Source: Youngiibacter multivorans
GTDB lineage: Bacteria > Bacillota > Clostridia > Clostridiales > Clostridiaceae
Length of the DNA: 64,000 nucleotides
Assembly: GCF_017873395.1 (NCBI RefSeq)
Contig: NZ_JAGGKC010000021.1
Span: 5,413-69,412 of the forward strand
Direction of reading: 5' to 3'
Part shown: positions 33,421 to 42,401 of the stretch, one piece after another
Numbering within the stretch: position 1 is the first letter of the stretch
Layout of the letters: each line of letters begins with the position of its first letter
Position numbers and translations under genes: made by a program
The notes under the pieces: model-generated
Databases searched by the model: none
Told to the model about the DNA's origin: nothing
The model's input: only the letters and a program-made list of their open reading frames with translations

Positions 33421-33774
33421 TCACATGTCCACAGAAACTGTGAGGACAGCAATGACGATCTCAATGGTTTCTCCTGCTCCAAATACAGGTACCTGGAGCC
33501 CGTGCGCATTAAGGCCGCCCTTCACCACCTCAATCTCCCTGTTTCCAACCGGCACCGCCTTAAGTACAGCAGCCTTATCAACCCTTTCCGGGTCTGTGCA
33601 GCCTATCTTGACATGGACATGCATTTTAAGCACATCCTTCTCCAGTATATCCTCTATACCGCAAAGGCAGGACCTGGATACTGCGTCCTTGACTGCCTTG
33701 ACCGCTGCCTTTGTTATGTCACCGCCATGAAGGTCGGCACCCATTCCAATTTCAATCACGTATCTCTTAAGCAT
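33421..33774 (-). CDS. Lin0512 family protein
   Basis: About 117 residues from the ATG 7 bases after GGAGG. YVIEIGMGADLHGGDITKAAVKAVKDAV, MHVHVKIGCTDPERVDKAAV and GGLNAHGLQVP match the Lin0512 family, a small protein of unknown function often found beside 2-oxoacid or acetoin dehydrogenase genes. It is the last gene of the dehydrogenase operon here. Fold and role are not known. The conserved His and Asp residues could bind metal or substrate. Confidence 0.8.
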   Translation of the reverse strand: MLKRYVIEIGMGADLHGGDITKAAVKAVKDAVSRSCLCGIEDILEKDVLKMHVHVKIGCTDPERVDKAAVLKAVPVGNREIEVVKGGLNAHGLQVPVFGAGETIEIVIAVLTVSVDM

Positions 33775-33811
33775 TGACATACCTCCGATTACACTGGTTT
33801 GACACTAGGAC

Positions 33812-34513
33812 CTATTCCAGTATCTGATCAGGCTTTTCAAGGATCTCACAAAGGGTCTCAAGATAAAGCGATGCCGGATAGCCGTCGATTATCCTGTGGT
33901 CTACTGTGAGGCTAATATAAAGCCTGAACCGGTCAGCTATCTCTCCATTTAGCCTTTCAAGCCTTGGCACCACCGCTCCCACACAGAGTATGGCAACCTG
34001 CGGAGGGTTTATTATGGCTGTTGCCACCTCTATCTTCATCTTGCCTACGTTGGTTACCGTGAATGTTCCGCCAACCATGTCCTCTACTGCAAGAGCTCCG
34101 GTTCTTGCCTTATCAGTAAGGTCCCGTGTGACTGCCATGATCTCACTTACCGAAAGTGAATCTGTATTCCTTATGACCGGTGTCATGAGCCCGTTTGGAA
34201 TTGCTACAGCCATGTTGATATTGATATCCTCGTAGGTCCTTACAATCCCGTTTTCATATGTAGAGTTAAGGGCAGGATGCTTTCTGAGAGCAAGGGCTGC
34301 AGCCTTCAGAACCATGTCATTTATGGAAGGAGCCTTCTCGCCCTTAGCTTCTGCTTCCTTCTTGCTTTTTTCGTGAAGCTCCATTAGCTCAGTCACATCC
34401 ACTGCCCTTGAAAGCATTATCGCCACATTTTCATGTGCGCTGATGGACATTCTTTCAGCTATTATCTTTCTGAGTCCCCTTACCTTCGTTTCTGTAAATT
34501 TTGCTTCTGACAT
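33812..34513 (-). CDS. Dihydrolipoamide acyltransferase (E2) catalytic domain without lipoyl domain
   Basis: 233 residues covering only the trimer-forming acyltransferase core: VRGLRKIIAERM at the start, INDMVLKAAALALRKHPALNSTY, and the active-site DHRIIDG near residue 205. The lipoyl and E1/E3-binding domains that usually precede it are absent. A separate lipoyl protein is encoded at the head of the same operon (37644-37907). It transfers the acyl group from lipoamide to CoA. GGGAGGAG lies 5 bases before the ATG. No E3 is encoded nearby. Confidence 0.9.
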   Translation of the reverse strand: MSEAKFTETKVRGLRKIIAERMSISAHENVAIMLSRAVDVTELMELHEKSKKEAEAKGEKAPSINDMVLKAAALALRKHPALNSTYENGIVRTYEDININMAVAIPNGLMTPVIRNTDSLSVSEIMAVTRDLTDKARTGALAVEDMVGGTFTVTNVGKMKIEVATAIINPPQVAILCVGAVVPRLERLNGEIADRFRLYISLTVDHRIIDGYPASLYLETLCEILEKPDQILE

Positions 34514-34582
34514 ATCTTCTCCTCCCGTTGGAATTGGTTTCCGGAGACGTCTTTGTCTCCGGAAACCTCTAAGCTTAAAGCT

Positions 34583-35563
34583 TTATCCGAGAGCCTTCCT
34601 TATTCCCGCAATGATGTCATCCTCGTCTACGAGCCATTCCTTTTCAAGTACAGGCGAGAACGGTATAGGGGTATCAGGTCCGCAGACCCTTACAGGCGCT
34701 GCCTTCATGAATTTGAACGCATGCTCTGCGATCTCAAGGCCTATCTCAGTAACTGAGTTACCAAAGCATGGTGCCTCATTTACAAGTACTACCCTTCCTG
34801 TCTTCTCCACTGACTTTGCAATTGTTCCAATATCAAGAGGCTTCAGGCTCCTTGGGTCGACAACCTCTACGCTGATACCCTCTTTGGCAAGCTTCTCTGC
34901 CGCCCTTAAGGATTTGTGCAGCATCATCTGGGTGGCAATTACTGTGACATCGGTGCCCTCCCTCTTCACGTCGGCAGAGCAGATCGGAACTGTATAATCG
35001 CCGTCCGGAACAAGTCCCTTAACACCGTACAGCAGCTTGTGCTCATAGAAGAGAACAGGGTCACTGCCTCTTATTGCTGTCTTCAGCAGTCCCTTGTAGT
35101 CTGCTGGAGTGCTTGGAATGAGGATCTTCAAACCGGGTATGTTCATGAAGAGTGCTTCAAGGCACTGTGAATGCTGAGCTGCAGCTCCTATGCCGGCTCC
35201 GTTTGGAACCCTCAGCACCATTCCGCAGACCTTTCCTTCCTCCTGCATTCCTGCCATGTACCTTGATTTTGTCGCCTGATTCACGATGTAGTCAGCGGCG
35301 ACTGATGTAAAATCGGAGAACATGAGCTCAGGTACTGCCTTCATTCCCATGTAAGCGGCTCCTGTTGAAAGCCCCATGATGGCCGTTTCTGAGATTGGTG
35401 AGTCTATGACCTGCTTAGGGAACCTCTGGATAAGGCCTGCAGTTACGCCGAAGCAGCCTCCGAACTTACCTACATCCTCACCTATTACGAAAACCTCCGG
35501 ATTCCTTTCCATTTCTTCCGCAAGAGCCTCATTGATGGCCTGTGCTACAGTTATTTCCCTCAT
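34583..35563 (-). CDS. acoB: 2-oxoacid/acetoin dehydrogenase E1 beta subunit
   Basis: 326 residues. MREITVAQAINEALAEEMERNPEVFVIGEDVGKFGGCFGVTAGL is the standard transketolase-like start (shown here only as a family marker in part). DFTSVAADYIVNQATKSRYM, AQHSQCLEALFMNIPGLKI and the C-terminal RVCGPDTPIPFSPVLEKEWL fit E1 beta. The start overlaps the E1 alpha stop (ATGA). With AcoA it forms the thiamine-diphosphate-dependent decarboxylase that passes an acyl or hydroxyethyl group to the lipoyl protein. The neighbouring AcoX favours acetoin as substrate. Confidence 0.9.
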   Translation of the reverse strand: MREITVAQAINEALAEEMERNPEVFVIGEDVGKFGGCFGVTAGLIQRFPKQVIDSPISETAIMGLSTGAAYMGMKAVPELMFSDFTSVAADYIVNQATKSRYMAGMQEEGKVCGMVLRVPNGAGIGAAAQHSQCLEALFMNIPGLKILIPSTPADYKGLLKTAIRGSDPVLFYEHKLLYGVKGLVPDGDYTVPICSADVKREGTDVTVIATQMMLHKSLRAAEKLAKEGISVEVVDPRSLKPLDIGTIAKSVEKTGRVVLVNEAPCFGNSVTEIGLEIAEHAFKFMKAAPVRVCGPDTPIPFSPVLEKEWLVDEDDIIAGIRKALG

Positions 35564-36543
35564 TTCAGAGCACCTCCTTCAAGCTCGAAGTAGACATCTG
35601 TGTATACTTCGGAAATGTCAGGATACGGGCTTTCCTCAGCGAACTTCTGAGCGGCATCGATTATAGCTATCTGCTCGTTCTTTACCTCAAGCAGCTTCTC
35701 AGGAGAAGCTAACCCCTTTTCAAGGATGATCGTCTCCAGCCTCTTGATAGGATCCTTCTTCATCCACATATCAAGCTCTTCCTTCGGCCTGTAGGTTACA
35801 GGATCTCCTTCGAAATGTCCCTGATGCCTGTATGTCTTGAATTCAAGGACACACGGTCCTCCGCCTTCCCTTGTCCTCTTGAATGCTTCACCAGTTGCTT
35901 CTATTACTGCAAGGACATCATTACCATCAACGGAAATTCCCGGCATGCCATAGCTCTGGGCTCTTGCCGAAAGGTCCTGGATATTGGACGAGTCCTTGCT
36001 TGACATCGATATTCCGTAGCCGTTGTTGACTATGATGAATACTGTCGGAAGGTTCAGTACGCTCGCAAGGTTCATTCCTTCATGGACGTCACCTCTGTTG
36101 GCAGCACCGTCACCGAATATGGTTATCGCTATGTTTCCGTCATTCCTGAACTTGTGGGAGAATGCATAGCCGTTTATTATGGTCTGCGCATCTCCAAGGA
36201 TTCCATTGCAGCCAAGCGCTCCGTTCTTAGGCGAACAGGCATGCATGGACCCTCCCTTTCCCTTGTTTGAACCGGTTGCTTTTCCATAGAGCTCAGCCAT
36301 CAGTGCATTGGGACTTATTCCAAGTCCAAGAAGAAGTCCGTGCTCCCTGTGGCTTGTACCCACGCTGTCCCCAGACTTTATATTGTAGTGCGTCCCTGCC
36401 ATGAACGCCTCCTGTCCTATCCCCAGATGTATGAATCCGGGAAGGACACCCTTTGCGAAAAGGTCGGAAAGCCTTTTTTCAAAAAGCCTAATCAGCCACA
36501 TTTCGCCATACAGCTTTATGAGATCCTCATTTGCTACTTTCAC
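35560..36543 (-). CDS. acoA: 2-oxoacid/acetoin dehydrogenase E1 alpha subunit
   Basis: 327 residues from GTG at 36541-36543, which lies 7 bases from GGGGG; a longer frame upstream overlaps the acoX gene and lacks a site. FIHLGIGQEAFMAGTHY and GTSHREHGLLLGLG are E1 alpha landmarks, and GDGAANRGDVHEGMNLASVLNLPTVFI contains the GDG-N thiamine diphosphate/Mg motif. It forms the heterotetramer with AcoB. The order lipoyl protein, AcoX, alpha, beta, E2 core is close to acetoin dehydrogenase clusters. Confidence 0.92.
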   Translation of the reverse strand: MKVANEDLIKLYGEMWLIRLFEKRLSDLFAKGVLPGFIHLGIGQEAFMAGTHYNIKSGDSVGTSHREHGLLLGLGISPNALMAELYGKATGSNKGKGGSMHACSPKNGALGCNGILGDAQTIINGYAFSHKFRNDGNIAITIFGDGAANRGDVHEGMNLASVLNLPTVFIIVNNGYGISMSSKDSSNIQDLSARAQSYGMPGISVDGNDVLAVIEATGEAFKRTREGGGPCVLEFKTYRHQGHFEGDPVTYRPKEELDMWMKKDPIKRLETIILEKGLASPEKLLEVKNEQIAIIDAAQKFAEESPYPDISEVYTDVYFELEGGALK

Positions 36544-36563
36544 AGTCTTACCCCCTATTAAAG

Positions 36564-37631
36564 TCAAATTCCCCGGGAAGAATCCTCCCCGCAGCGCCTG
36601 TAGAAGCTGAAGCCTTCCAAAACATCCTTCGACCCTTCGCCGCACTCAATGAAGAAACCGCTGCCCGATGCCACCTTAAGTGTCTCATGGATATCGATGA
36701 CCACAGGTCCGTCGGGGCTTAGTTCAAGCTCGATCCTGTCACCTTTGTTGAAAGGCACTTCCCTCTCACCGTCGAGGGCTACCATCCCCTCAGGTGCCTT
36801 CACCAATATCCTCTCATGAGGAACAATTTCCCTGTATCCTTTAAAGGCAATCTTGCTCATGACTCCAGGAGCCATGGGCACCCATGTCTCTACGCATCCT
36901 TTATCACCAAGCTCCACATATACACCGTTAGGGTCTGTCTCCTCCACAGGATGAACGCTGCCTGCAATGGCTGACATTCCAAGACAGTCTGGTTTGGCTA
37001 CGGTAACCATAAGCTCACTGATGGCTGAAGGGTCGTACAGGGCCCTTGCACCGACATAGAGGTCGCTGGTTATTGCAGCATCCACAAGGGCGATATCAGT
37101 GAAAACCCCATTCTTGTATACCTTTATGCACTTTCTTCTGCTCATCTTGAGCCATTCTTTTTCCTTGTCCCTCTCTGCAACCACGGCTGCCATTCCTGCA
37201 AGGGTACCCTCCATCATCCTTGGAAATACATTGTTGGTACCTGTTGAAACAGGAATAAGCGGCACTTCACCGCAGGACTTGGCAACAGCCCTGTTGGTCC
37301 CGTCACCGCCAAGGGTTATTATGCAGGATGCTCCCATTTCATTGAGCATCCTCGCTGCATTGGTTGAATCTGCCTGGTCATTCTCAATAAGGATATCAAG
37401 ATATTTTATCTCCACATCTATCTTCATGCTTCTTTTGAGATGCTCGCAGGCTTTCTCGATTATCTGGAATGCATCGGGCATCACGCATATTTCCCTAAGC
37501 CCGGAAGCGTGGATCACGGACAGTATCCTCTGTATGATGTTGACCTTCTCCATGTTGTCGAATACGGTTGCCTGTGCCACAAGTCTCCTTATATCCTTTC
37601 CTGAGGACGGATTGGCGATTATACCTATCAT
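36564..37631 (-). CDS. acoX: AcoX-type ATP-NAD kinase-like protein
   Basis: 355 residues. IGIIANPSSGKDIRRLVAQA and ITLGGDGTNRAVAK are the conserved NAD-kinase/diacylglycerol-kinase fold motifs, including the GGDGT that binds ATP or NAD. PVSTGTNNVFP is another kinase-family landmark. The gene position between a lipoyl protein and E1 alpha matches acoX in acetoin catabolic operons; AcoX function has not been firmly established. It has AGGAAGG before its ATG. Confidence 0.85.
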   Translation of the reverse strand: MIGIIANPSSGKDIRRLVAQATVFDNMEKVNIIQRILSVIHASGLREICVMPDAFQIIEKACEHLKRSMKIDVEIKYLDILIENDQADSTNAARMLNEMGASCIITLGGDGTNRAVAKSCGEVPLIPVSTGTNNVFPRMMEGTLAGMAAVVAERDKEKEWLKMSRRKCIKVYKNGVFTDIALVDAAITSDLYVGARALYDPSAISELMVTVAKPDCLGMSAIAGSVHPVEETDPNGVYVELGDKGCVETWVPMAPGVMSKIAFKGYREIVPHERILVKAPEGMVALDGEREVPFNKGDRIELELSPDGPVVIDIHETLKVASGSGFFIECGEGSKDVLEGFSFYRRCGEDSSRGI

Positions 37632-37643
37632 ATCAAGACCTTC

Positions 37644-37907
37644 CTATGAAAACTCTGAAATATCATCCCCGGGTTCGCCAAGCAGTGCAATTACAGTGCC
37701 TATAGGAACCTCTTCGCCTTCGTCAACAAGCAGCTTAAGCACAGTTCCGCTAACCTTTGCCTTGACCTGATTCGTTATCTTCTGGCTCTCCACCTCGCAC
37801 AGCTCCTGATCCTCCGCAACAAGCTCGCCTTCCTTCACCAGCCATTCACTGAGCCTGATATCCGCTTCCATCATTCCAAGCTTTGGCATGATTACCTTTT
37901 CTACCAT
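37644..37907 (-). CDS. Free-standing lipoyl-domain protein
   Basis: 87 residues from the ATG 7 bases after GGAGG. The whole protein is a biotinyl/lipoyl domain: EKVIMPKLGMMEADI at the start, the lipoylation Lys in VESQKITNQVKA (usual DKA is SQKI here), and SGTVLKLLVDEGEEVPIGTVIALLG at the end. It is the swinging-arm carrier that the E2 core of the same operon lacks. It is the first gene of the operon, behind a promoter region with an inverted repeat. Confidence 0.9.
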   Translation of the reverse strand: MVEKVIMPKLGMMEADIRLSEWLVKEGELVAEDQELCEVESQKITNQVKAKVSGTVLKLLVDEGEEVPIGTVIALLGEPGDDISEFS

Positions 37908-37972
37908 TTCCATACCTCCTCTTCATGTTTTCTCACAATTGACTACAGTTTCAGGTTAACAATACGGAAATT

Positions 37973-37994
37973 TATTGTCAAACTACTGACAATA
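37973..37994. promoter_or_regulatory. 8-base inverted repeat upstream of the aco-type operon
   Basis: TATTGTCA and TGACAATA flank a 6-base spacer. On the minus strand TTGACA within the repeat could be the -35 (17 bases from TAACCT). This looks like an operator covering the promoter. No sigma-54 promoter is seen here. Confidence 0.5.
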
Positions 37995-38330
37995 TTGCGA
38001 TAATTCAAATTATCTGATAAATCGAGCTGTACTATCATTATTGATGAAATGACAAAACCGAAAGACTCACAATGTATTAAAAGTACGCAGATCATATCAA
38101 GTATAGACATGTATTCTTGAAATGATTGACTTGGATTAGACTTTCCTCAAAAAATAATATACATTTCCCCACTGGTTTACAGTAATTTCAGATATCGCAC
38201 CGTTTATACATTTTATTCATGGTCCATTAATATTCTTTCCAAAGAGGTAAACTTAATTATAGAACTGATTTTTCTTCAAGGTCAGTCTTTGTTGTTTGAG
38301 AATTTCAGAGGCTTCCAATGTTTTCTCAAA
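37995..38330. other. Intergenic stretch without identified genes
   Basis: About 335 AT-rich bases between the aco-type promoter region and the metH terminator. No credible ORF, tRNA or riboswitch is seen. Possible upstream activation sites cannot be distinguished from background. Confidence 0.5.
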
Positions 38331-38355
38331 GAAAAAAGGATGGTCTCCCATCCTT
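38331..38355 (-). terminator. Terminator of the met operon
   Basis: AAGGATGG and CCATCCTT with a 4-base loop, followed by TTTTTTC on the minus strand, 14 bases after the metH stop. Confidence 0.88.
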
Positions 38356-38368
38356 GAATCTGTCCGTC

Positions 38369-40747
38369 CTATTGCCTGAATACCTCAGCTGCAACAAGAA
38401 CTCCTGCCCTTGCGTCCTTGCAGTAGTAGTCGGCTCCTATTGACTTGGCATAGCTTTCGGTAAGAACCGCGCCGCCTACGAAGACCTTCACACCAGGAAC
38501 TTCCTTCCTTAATGCCAGGATCGTCTCCTCCATGGAGGAGACTGTCGTAGTCATTAGGGCTGAAAGGCCAACCAGTTTTACGCTCCTTGCCTTTACTGCC
38601 TCGACGATAGCTTCTGTCGGCACATCCTTGCCAAGGTCAATTATCTCATAACCATAGTTCTCAAGGAGTACCCTTGCCAGGTTCTTGCCGATGTCGTGTA
38701 TGTCACCCCGGACCGTTGCCATGACAATCGTGCCCTTTGTTTCAAGTTTCTCGCTTCCTGCTGTCAGACGCGCCCTGATGGTCTCGAATGAGGTTCCGGC
38801 GGTCTCTGCCGCCCTTATGAGCTGTGGAAGGAATATTGTCTTTTCCTCGAACAGCCTTCCCACCTCGTCAAGTGCAGGCACGATATGGTTATCGACAACT
38901 GAGAGTGGAGGTTCCTTTTCAAGAAGTGATTTCGTTATCTCAAGGATTCCTTTGGAATCCCCTTCGAGGAGCATCTCCCTGAAGGACTTTGAAGCTCCCT
39001 CCTTCCTGATTTCTTCCTTCTTCACAGGATTCAGCTTATTATTGTAGGCGATGTAGTCTACAGCTCCATCATCTATACCGGCAAGCACGTTGAACGCCTT
39101 AAGTGTGTCAACTATCCCTTCCGCACCCGGGTTGATTATTACGGTATCAAGCCCTGAGGTAAGTGCCATCGCAAAGTACGTCCTGTTGATAAGCGCCCTG
39201 AAGGGAAGCCCGAAGGATACGTTGCTTAGCCCCAGTGTAGTAAGTGCCCTGGTTTCAGACTTGACCCACCTCATGGCATGAAGTGTCTCCATTACTGCCT
39301 TCTGCTGAGCCGATGCCGTAAGCACCAGGCAGTCTATGAGCAGCCTTCCTTCATCTATTCCGTACTTCTTTGCTTCATCTATTAGATTTTTCGCTACCTT
39401 TGTCCTTCCTTTCGCATCGTCAGGAATCCCTTCATCGTCAAGGCACAGCGCAACAACAAAGGCACCATACTTCTTGACTATCGGGTATATGGATTCCATT
39501 GAAGACTTCTTGCCGTTGACGGAATTGACAATTGCCACTCCCGAATATCGCCTCAGAGCCTTCTCAAGGACCTCCGGCTTGGTCGAGTCGAACTGCAGAG
39601 GAGCATCAACAAGACCGCTCATCCCATCTATTATCTGTGTCATATAGCCTGATTCGTCTATCTGAGGTAGCGATGTATTGACATCAAGCACCTCAGCGCC
39701 TTTCTGGACCTGCTCGAAAGCTACTTTAACAGCAGCCAGAGGATTGCCTGCCACGAACTGCTCCTTGAGCGCTTTGTTTCCTGAAGGGTTTATCCTTTCT
39801 CCGATAAGGGTGACCTTACCGTCAAGGCATACTGACCTCTGGGCGGAGCAGACAAATCTCTTGAGTGACTTTTGCTCACGCTTTTTATAGCTTCCTCTTG
39901 CGTCAAGAAGCCTTGCCGTATATAGAGGTGTAGTCCCACAGCATCCTCCAATGACTGATACTCCAATCTCAGCGAAAAGCTTCGCTGATTCCAGGAAGTC
40001 CTCCGCTGTCACTGAATATCTGGATACTCCGTGTTCTGTTATGGGAAGTCCGGCATTTGCCTGAACCATCACAGGAGTATTTGTAGCCGAAAGTACCCTC
40101 TGAACTATCGGAAGGAGCTCCTTAGGCCCAAGGGAACAGTTGACGCCAAGTGCATCGACTCCCAGAGCATCAAGGGACATGGCCATTATTTCAGGGCTTG
40201 TTCCTGTGAGCGTATTGCCATCGTCCGAGAAGGTCATGGTTGCAAATACAGGAAGGCTTGAATTCTCTTTGGCAGCAAGTACTGCCGCCCTCATCTCACC
40301 AAGGTCAGACATGGTCTCGATAAGTATAAGGTCAGCCCCCGCCTTCTCTCCTGCAACTACCTGCTCTTTGAACAGGTCGTAAGCCTCCTCGAAATCAAGA
40401 AGGCCGATTGGCTTCATCATTCGTCCTACAGGCCCCATATCCAATGCAACAAGGGTTTTTGTACCCTTTGCTGCATCCTTTGCAATACCTACGGCAGCTG
40501 TAATGACCTCTTCCGTGGAATGGCCTGTCTCATAAAGCTTATAGGAATTGGCCCCGAAGGTGTTGGTGGTTATGATGTCAGCTCCGGCTTCAATATATTC
40601 GGCATGTATCTTCTTTATGAGCTCAGGCCTTTCGAGGTTCAGAAGCTCGGGATTCTGTCCCGGCTTCATTCCATAGGCCTGAAGCATGGTTCCCATGGCT
40701 CCGTCGAATAGGAGCATGTCTTCCCCAAGTCTCTTAAGTTTGTTCAT
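38369..40747 (-). CDS. metH: Cobalamin-dependent methionine synthase lacking the reactivation domain
   Basis: 792 residues, against about 1220 in E. coli. It has the homocysteine-binding barrel (about 1-300) with zinc Cys in VNCSLGP and GGCCGTTP, the methyltetrahydrofolate-binding domain (about 310-570; GERINPSGNKAL), and the cap plus B12 domains with GDIHDIGKNLARVLLENYG (Asp-x-His-x-x-Gly). The AdoMet-binding reactivation domain is missing at the C-terminus, but a separate gene for it lies directly upstream. GTG at 40754 overlaps the ribosome site, so ATG at 40745-40747, 8 bases from GGGGAG, is chosen. It methylates homocysteine to methionine. Confidence 0.95.
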   Translation of the reverse strand: MNKLKRLGEDMLLFDGAMGTMLQAYGMKPGQNPELLNLERPELIKKIHAEYIEAGADIITTNTFGANSYKLYETGHSTEEVITAAVGIAKDAAKGTKTLVALDMGPVGRMMKPIGLLDFEEAYDLFKEQVVAGEKAGADLILIETMSDLGEMRAAVLAAKENSSLPVFATMTFSDDGNTLTGTSPEIMAMSLDALGVDALGVNCSLGPKELLPIVQRVLSATNTPVMVQANAGLPITEHGVSRYSVTAEDFLESAKLFAEIGVSVIGGCCGTTPLYTARLLDARGSYKKREQKSLKRFVCSAQRSVCLDGKVTLIGERINPSGNKALKEQFVAGNPLAAVKVAFEQVQKGAEVLDVNTSLPQIDESGYMTQIIDGMSGLVDAPLQFDSTKPEVLEKALRRYSGVAIVNSVNGKKSSMESIYPIVKKYGAFVVALCLDDEGIPDDAKGRTKVAKNLIDEAKKYGIDEGRLLIDCLVLTASAQQKAVMETLHAMRWVKSETRALTTLGLSNVSFGLPFRALINRTYFAMALTSGLDTVIINPGAEGIVDTLKAFNVLAGIDDGAVDYIAYNNKLNPVKKEEIRKEGASKSFREMLLEGDSKGILEITKSLLEKEPPLSVVDNHIVPALDEVGRLFEEKTIFLPQLIRAAETAGTSFETIRARLTAGSEKLETKGTIVMATVRGDIHDIGKNLARVLLENYGYEIIDLGKDVPTEAIVEAVKARSVKLVGLSALMTTTVSSMEETILALRKEVPGVKVFVGGAVLTESYAKSIGADYYCKDARAGVLVAAEVFRQ

Positions 40748-41423
40748 CAGTTGCACTCCCCTGTCTTCTTGACGTGCAGTCGTCTTTCAGGCTGCAGTCA
40801 TCGCAGCTTTCATTGCCGCAAAAGTGGTCATTTCGCTTTTCAGTTTCTCCATCAAGTATCCCAAGTATGGCAACAATTGACTTCCTCGGTGTCATCAGCA
40901 TGGTTTCAGTGAGATGGATCCCTATCCTTTTTTCAGCCTTCAGTTCCTCGAGGATCATCTTGTTTGTATCAAGAGGCAGGTCCCCGTAGCCTGGTGCGAA
41001 CCTGAAGGTTAACGTCTGGTTCGGCTTGAGGTTGCCCTCGATCTCCTTCTGGCAAAGGTCTGCGTAGCCTTCAACAAGAGCTGATGCGCAGGCATCGGCA
41101 ATCATCCCTGCTGTGGCAGACTGAAGCTTCTTGAGCTGGATGATGCGTTCAGCCTGGGGTCCTATGGTACATGCCATGATATAGGCCGTCTTTGCATTAG
41201 AAAGTATCCTTCTTATGTTCCTGCCGGTAAGCTCTATTCCGGTTCCGGCAAGTCTTATGCAATCCTCTGAAAATTCAAGGTCATAGCTTCCATAGGTCCA
41301 TTTGCCCTTTGCAGATTCTTCAAGCTCTTTTATTATCTCAAGCATCTCTCCCATTGTCTTGTCATCAGGAGGATTAGCGCCGTATCCAAGATACCTGGCC
41401 GCTTCCTTAAGGTCCGCTATCAT
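40734..41423 (-). CDS. Methionine synthase reactivation-domain protein
   Basis: 229 residues. RYLGYGANPPDDKTMGEMLEII, IMACTIGPQAERII, FRFAPGYGDLPLDTNKMI and the final TETMLMTPRKSIVAILGI match the AdoMet-binding activation domain of MetH (RxxxGY/SPGYGD-type core). The C-terminus adds a Cys-rich CGNESCDDCSLKDDC tail typical of the stand-alone form. It should reactivate oxidised cob(II)alamin on the truncated MetH. Its start overlaps the metF stop (ATGA), and its end overlaps the metH start region, so the three are tightly coupled. Confidence 0.9.
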   Translation of the reverse strand: MIADLKEAARYLGYGANPPDDKTMGEMLEIIKELEESAKGKWTYGSYDLEFSEDCIRLAGTGIELTGRNIRRILSNAKTAYIMACTIGPQAERIIQLKKLQSATAGMIADACASALVEGYADLCQKEIEGNLKPNQTLTFRFAPGYGDLPLDTNKMILEELKAEKRIGIHLTETMLMTPRKSIVAILGILDGETEKRNDHFCGNESCDDCSLKDDCTSRRQGSATDEQT

Positions 41424-42319
41424 CTTGATGCTTCCTTCTTGGCTCCTGAATACCTCACCGTGGATATGCTTTCCATTATCCTTCTTGTCGGCTCTGGCTT
41501 GTTCATGGTATATATGTGCACACCCTCGATTCCAAAGGAAAGAAGGTCGACAATCTGGTCAACTGCATAGGCTATTCCCGCTTCCTGCAGTGATTTCGGG
41601 TCATGCTCATACCTGTCAAGGATCCTCAGGAATTTAGGAGGCATGTTGCAGCCTGATATCTCCTGGATCCTCTTGACCTGGTTGATGTTGAGCACTGGAA
41701 GTATTCCTGCAATTACAGGCTTCTCGATACCCACAAGGTCCATCTTCTCCCTAAACTGGTAGAAGAGCTCATTGTCGAAGAAAAGCTGGGTGACAAGGAA
41801 ATCAACTCCGTGGTCAACCTTCTGCTTGAGGTACTTCAGGTCATCAACCTTGTTCCTTGTCTCCACATGTCCCTCAGGATAGCATGCCGCACCTATTGAA
41901 AATCCGCCGAAATCCCTGATTTCATCAATCAGCTCATAGGCATATTTGTATTCAGGCTTCCAGTTCTTGTCCTGCATGAAGGAATCAGGTATGTCACCGC
42001 GAAGTGCAAGTATGTTCTCTATCCCGCTGTCTTTGATATCCTGCAGCATTTGGCGGATAGTATCCTTAGTCGAGGTCACGCAGGTAAGGTGGGCTATGGA
42101 CTCTATGCCGAAATCCTTCTTCACCCTCGATGCGATCTCAACTGTATGTCCCTGTGATGAGCCGCCTGCTCCATAGGTGACGGATATGAAGTCGGGGGAA
42201 AGTCCCCTCAGCTTTTCAAGTGTCTCAAAAATCGTCTCCATCGGATATGTTGTCTTTGGCGGAAATATTTCGAAAGACACCGTAGTGTTTCCTTTTCCAA
42301 GCATGTCCCTTATTTTCAT
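41420..42319 (-). CDS. metF: 5,10-methylenetetrahydrofolate reductase
   Basis: 299 residues, a normal bacterial MetF. SFEIFPPKTTYPME is the N-terminal folate-binding Glu motif, FISVTYGAGGSSQGHT, HLTCVTST and ALRGDIPDS follow in family order, and FLVTQLFFDNELF closes the barrel. It reduces methylene-THF to methyl-THF, the methyl donor for MetH. It is the first gene of the met operon, preceded by an S-box riboswitch and terminator. Confidence 0.94.
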   Translation of the reverse strand: MKIRDMLGKGNTTVSFEIFPPKTTYPMETIFETLEKLRGLSPDFISVTYGAGGSSQGHTVEIASRVKKDFGIESIAHLTCVTSTKDTIRQMLQDIKDSGIENILALRGDIPDSFMQDKNWKPEYKYAYELIDEIRDFGGFSIGAACYPEGHVETRNKVDDLKYLKQKVDHGVDFLVTQLFFDNELFYQFREKMDLVGIEKPVIAGILPVLNINQVKRIQEISGCNMPPKFLRILDRYEHDPKSLQEAGIAYAVDQIVDLLSFGIEGVHIYTMNKPEPTRRIMESISTVRYSGAKKEASR

Positions 42320-42361
42320 TAGTTTCCCTCTCCCCTTTTGACTGACGCTTAGTGCGCTTAT

Positions 42362-42388
42362 AAAAAAACTCCGCCTGTTGGCAGAGTT
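42362..42388 (-). terminator. Expression-platform terminator of the S-box riboswitch
   Basis: AACTCTGCC and GGCGGAGTT (one mismatch, 4-base loop) followed by seven T on the minus strand. It lies between the aptamer and metF. Confidence 0.88.
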
Positions 42389-42401
42389 AAATCACGACAT
42401 T

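Noticed and set aside
37914..38330. Sigma-54 promoter upstream of the aco-type operon
   Set aside because: No GG-N10-GC motif of sufficient match was found; only the sigma-54 promoter of aor is supported.
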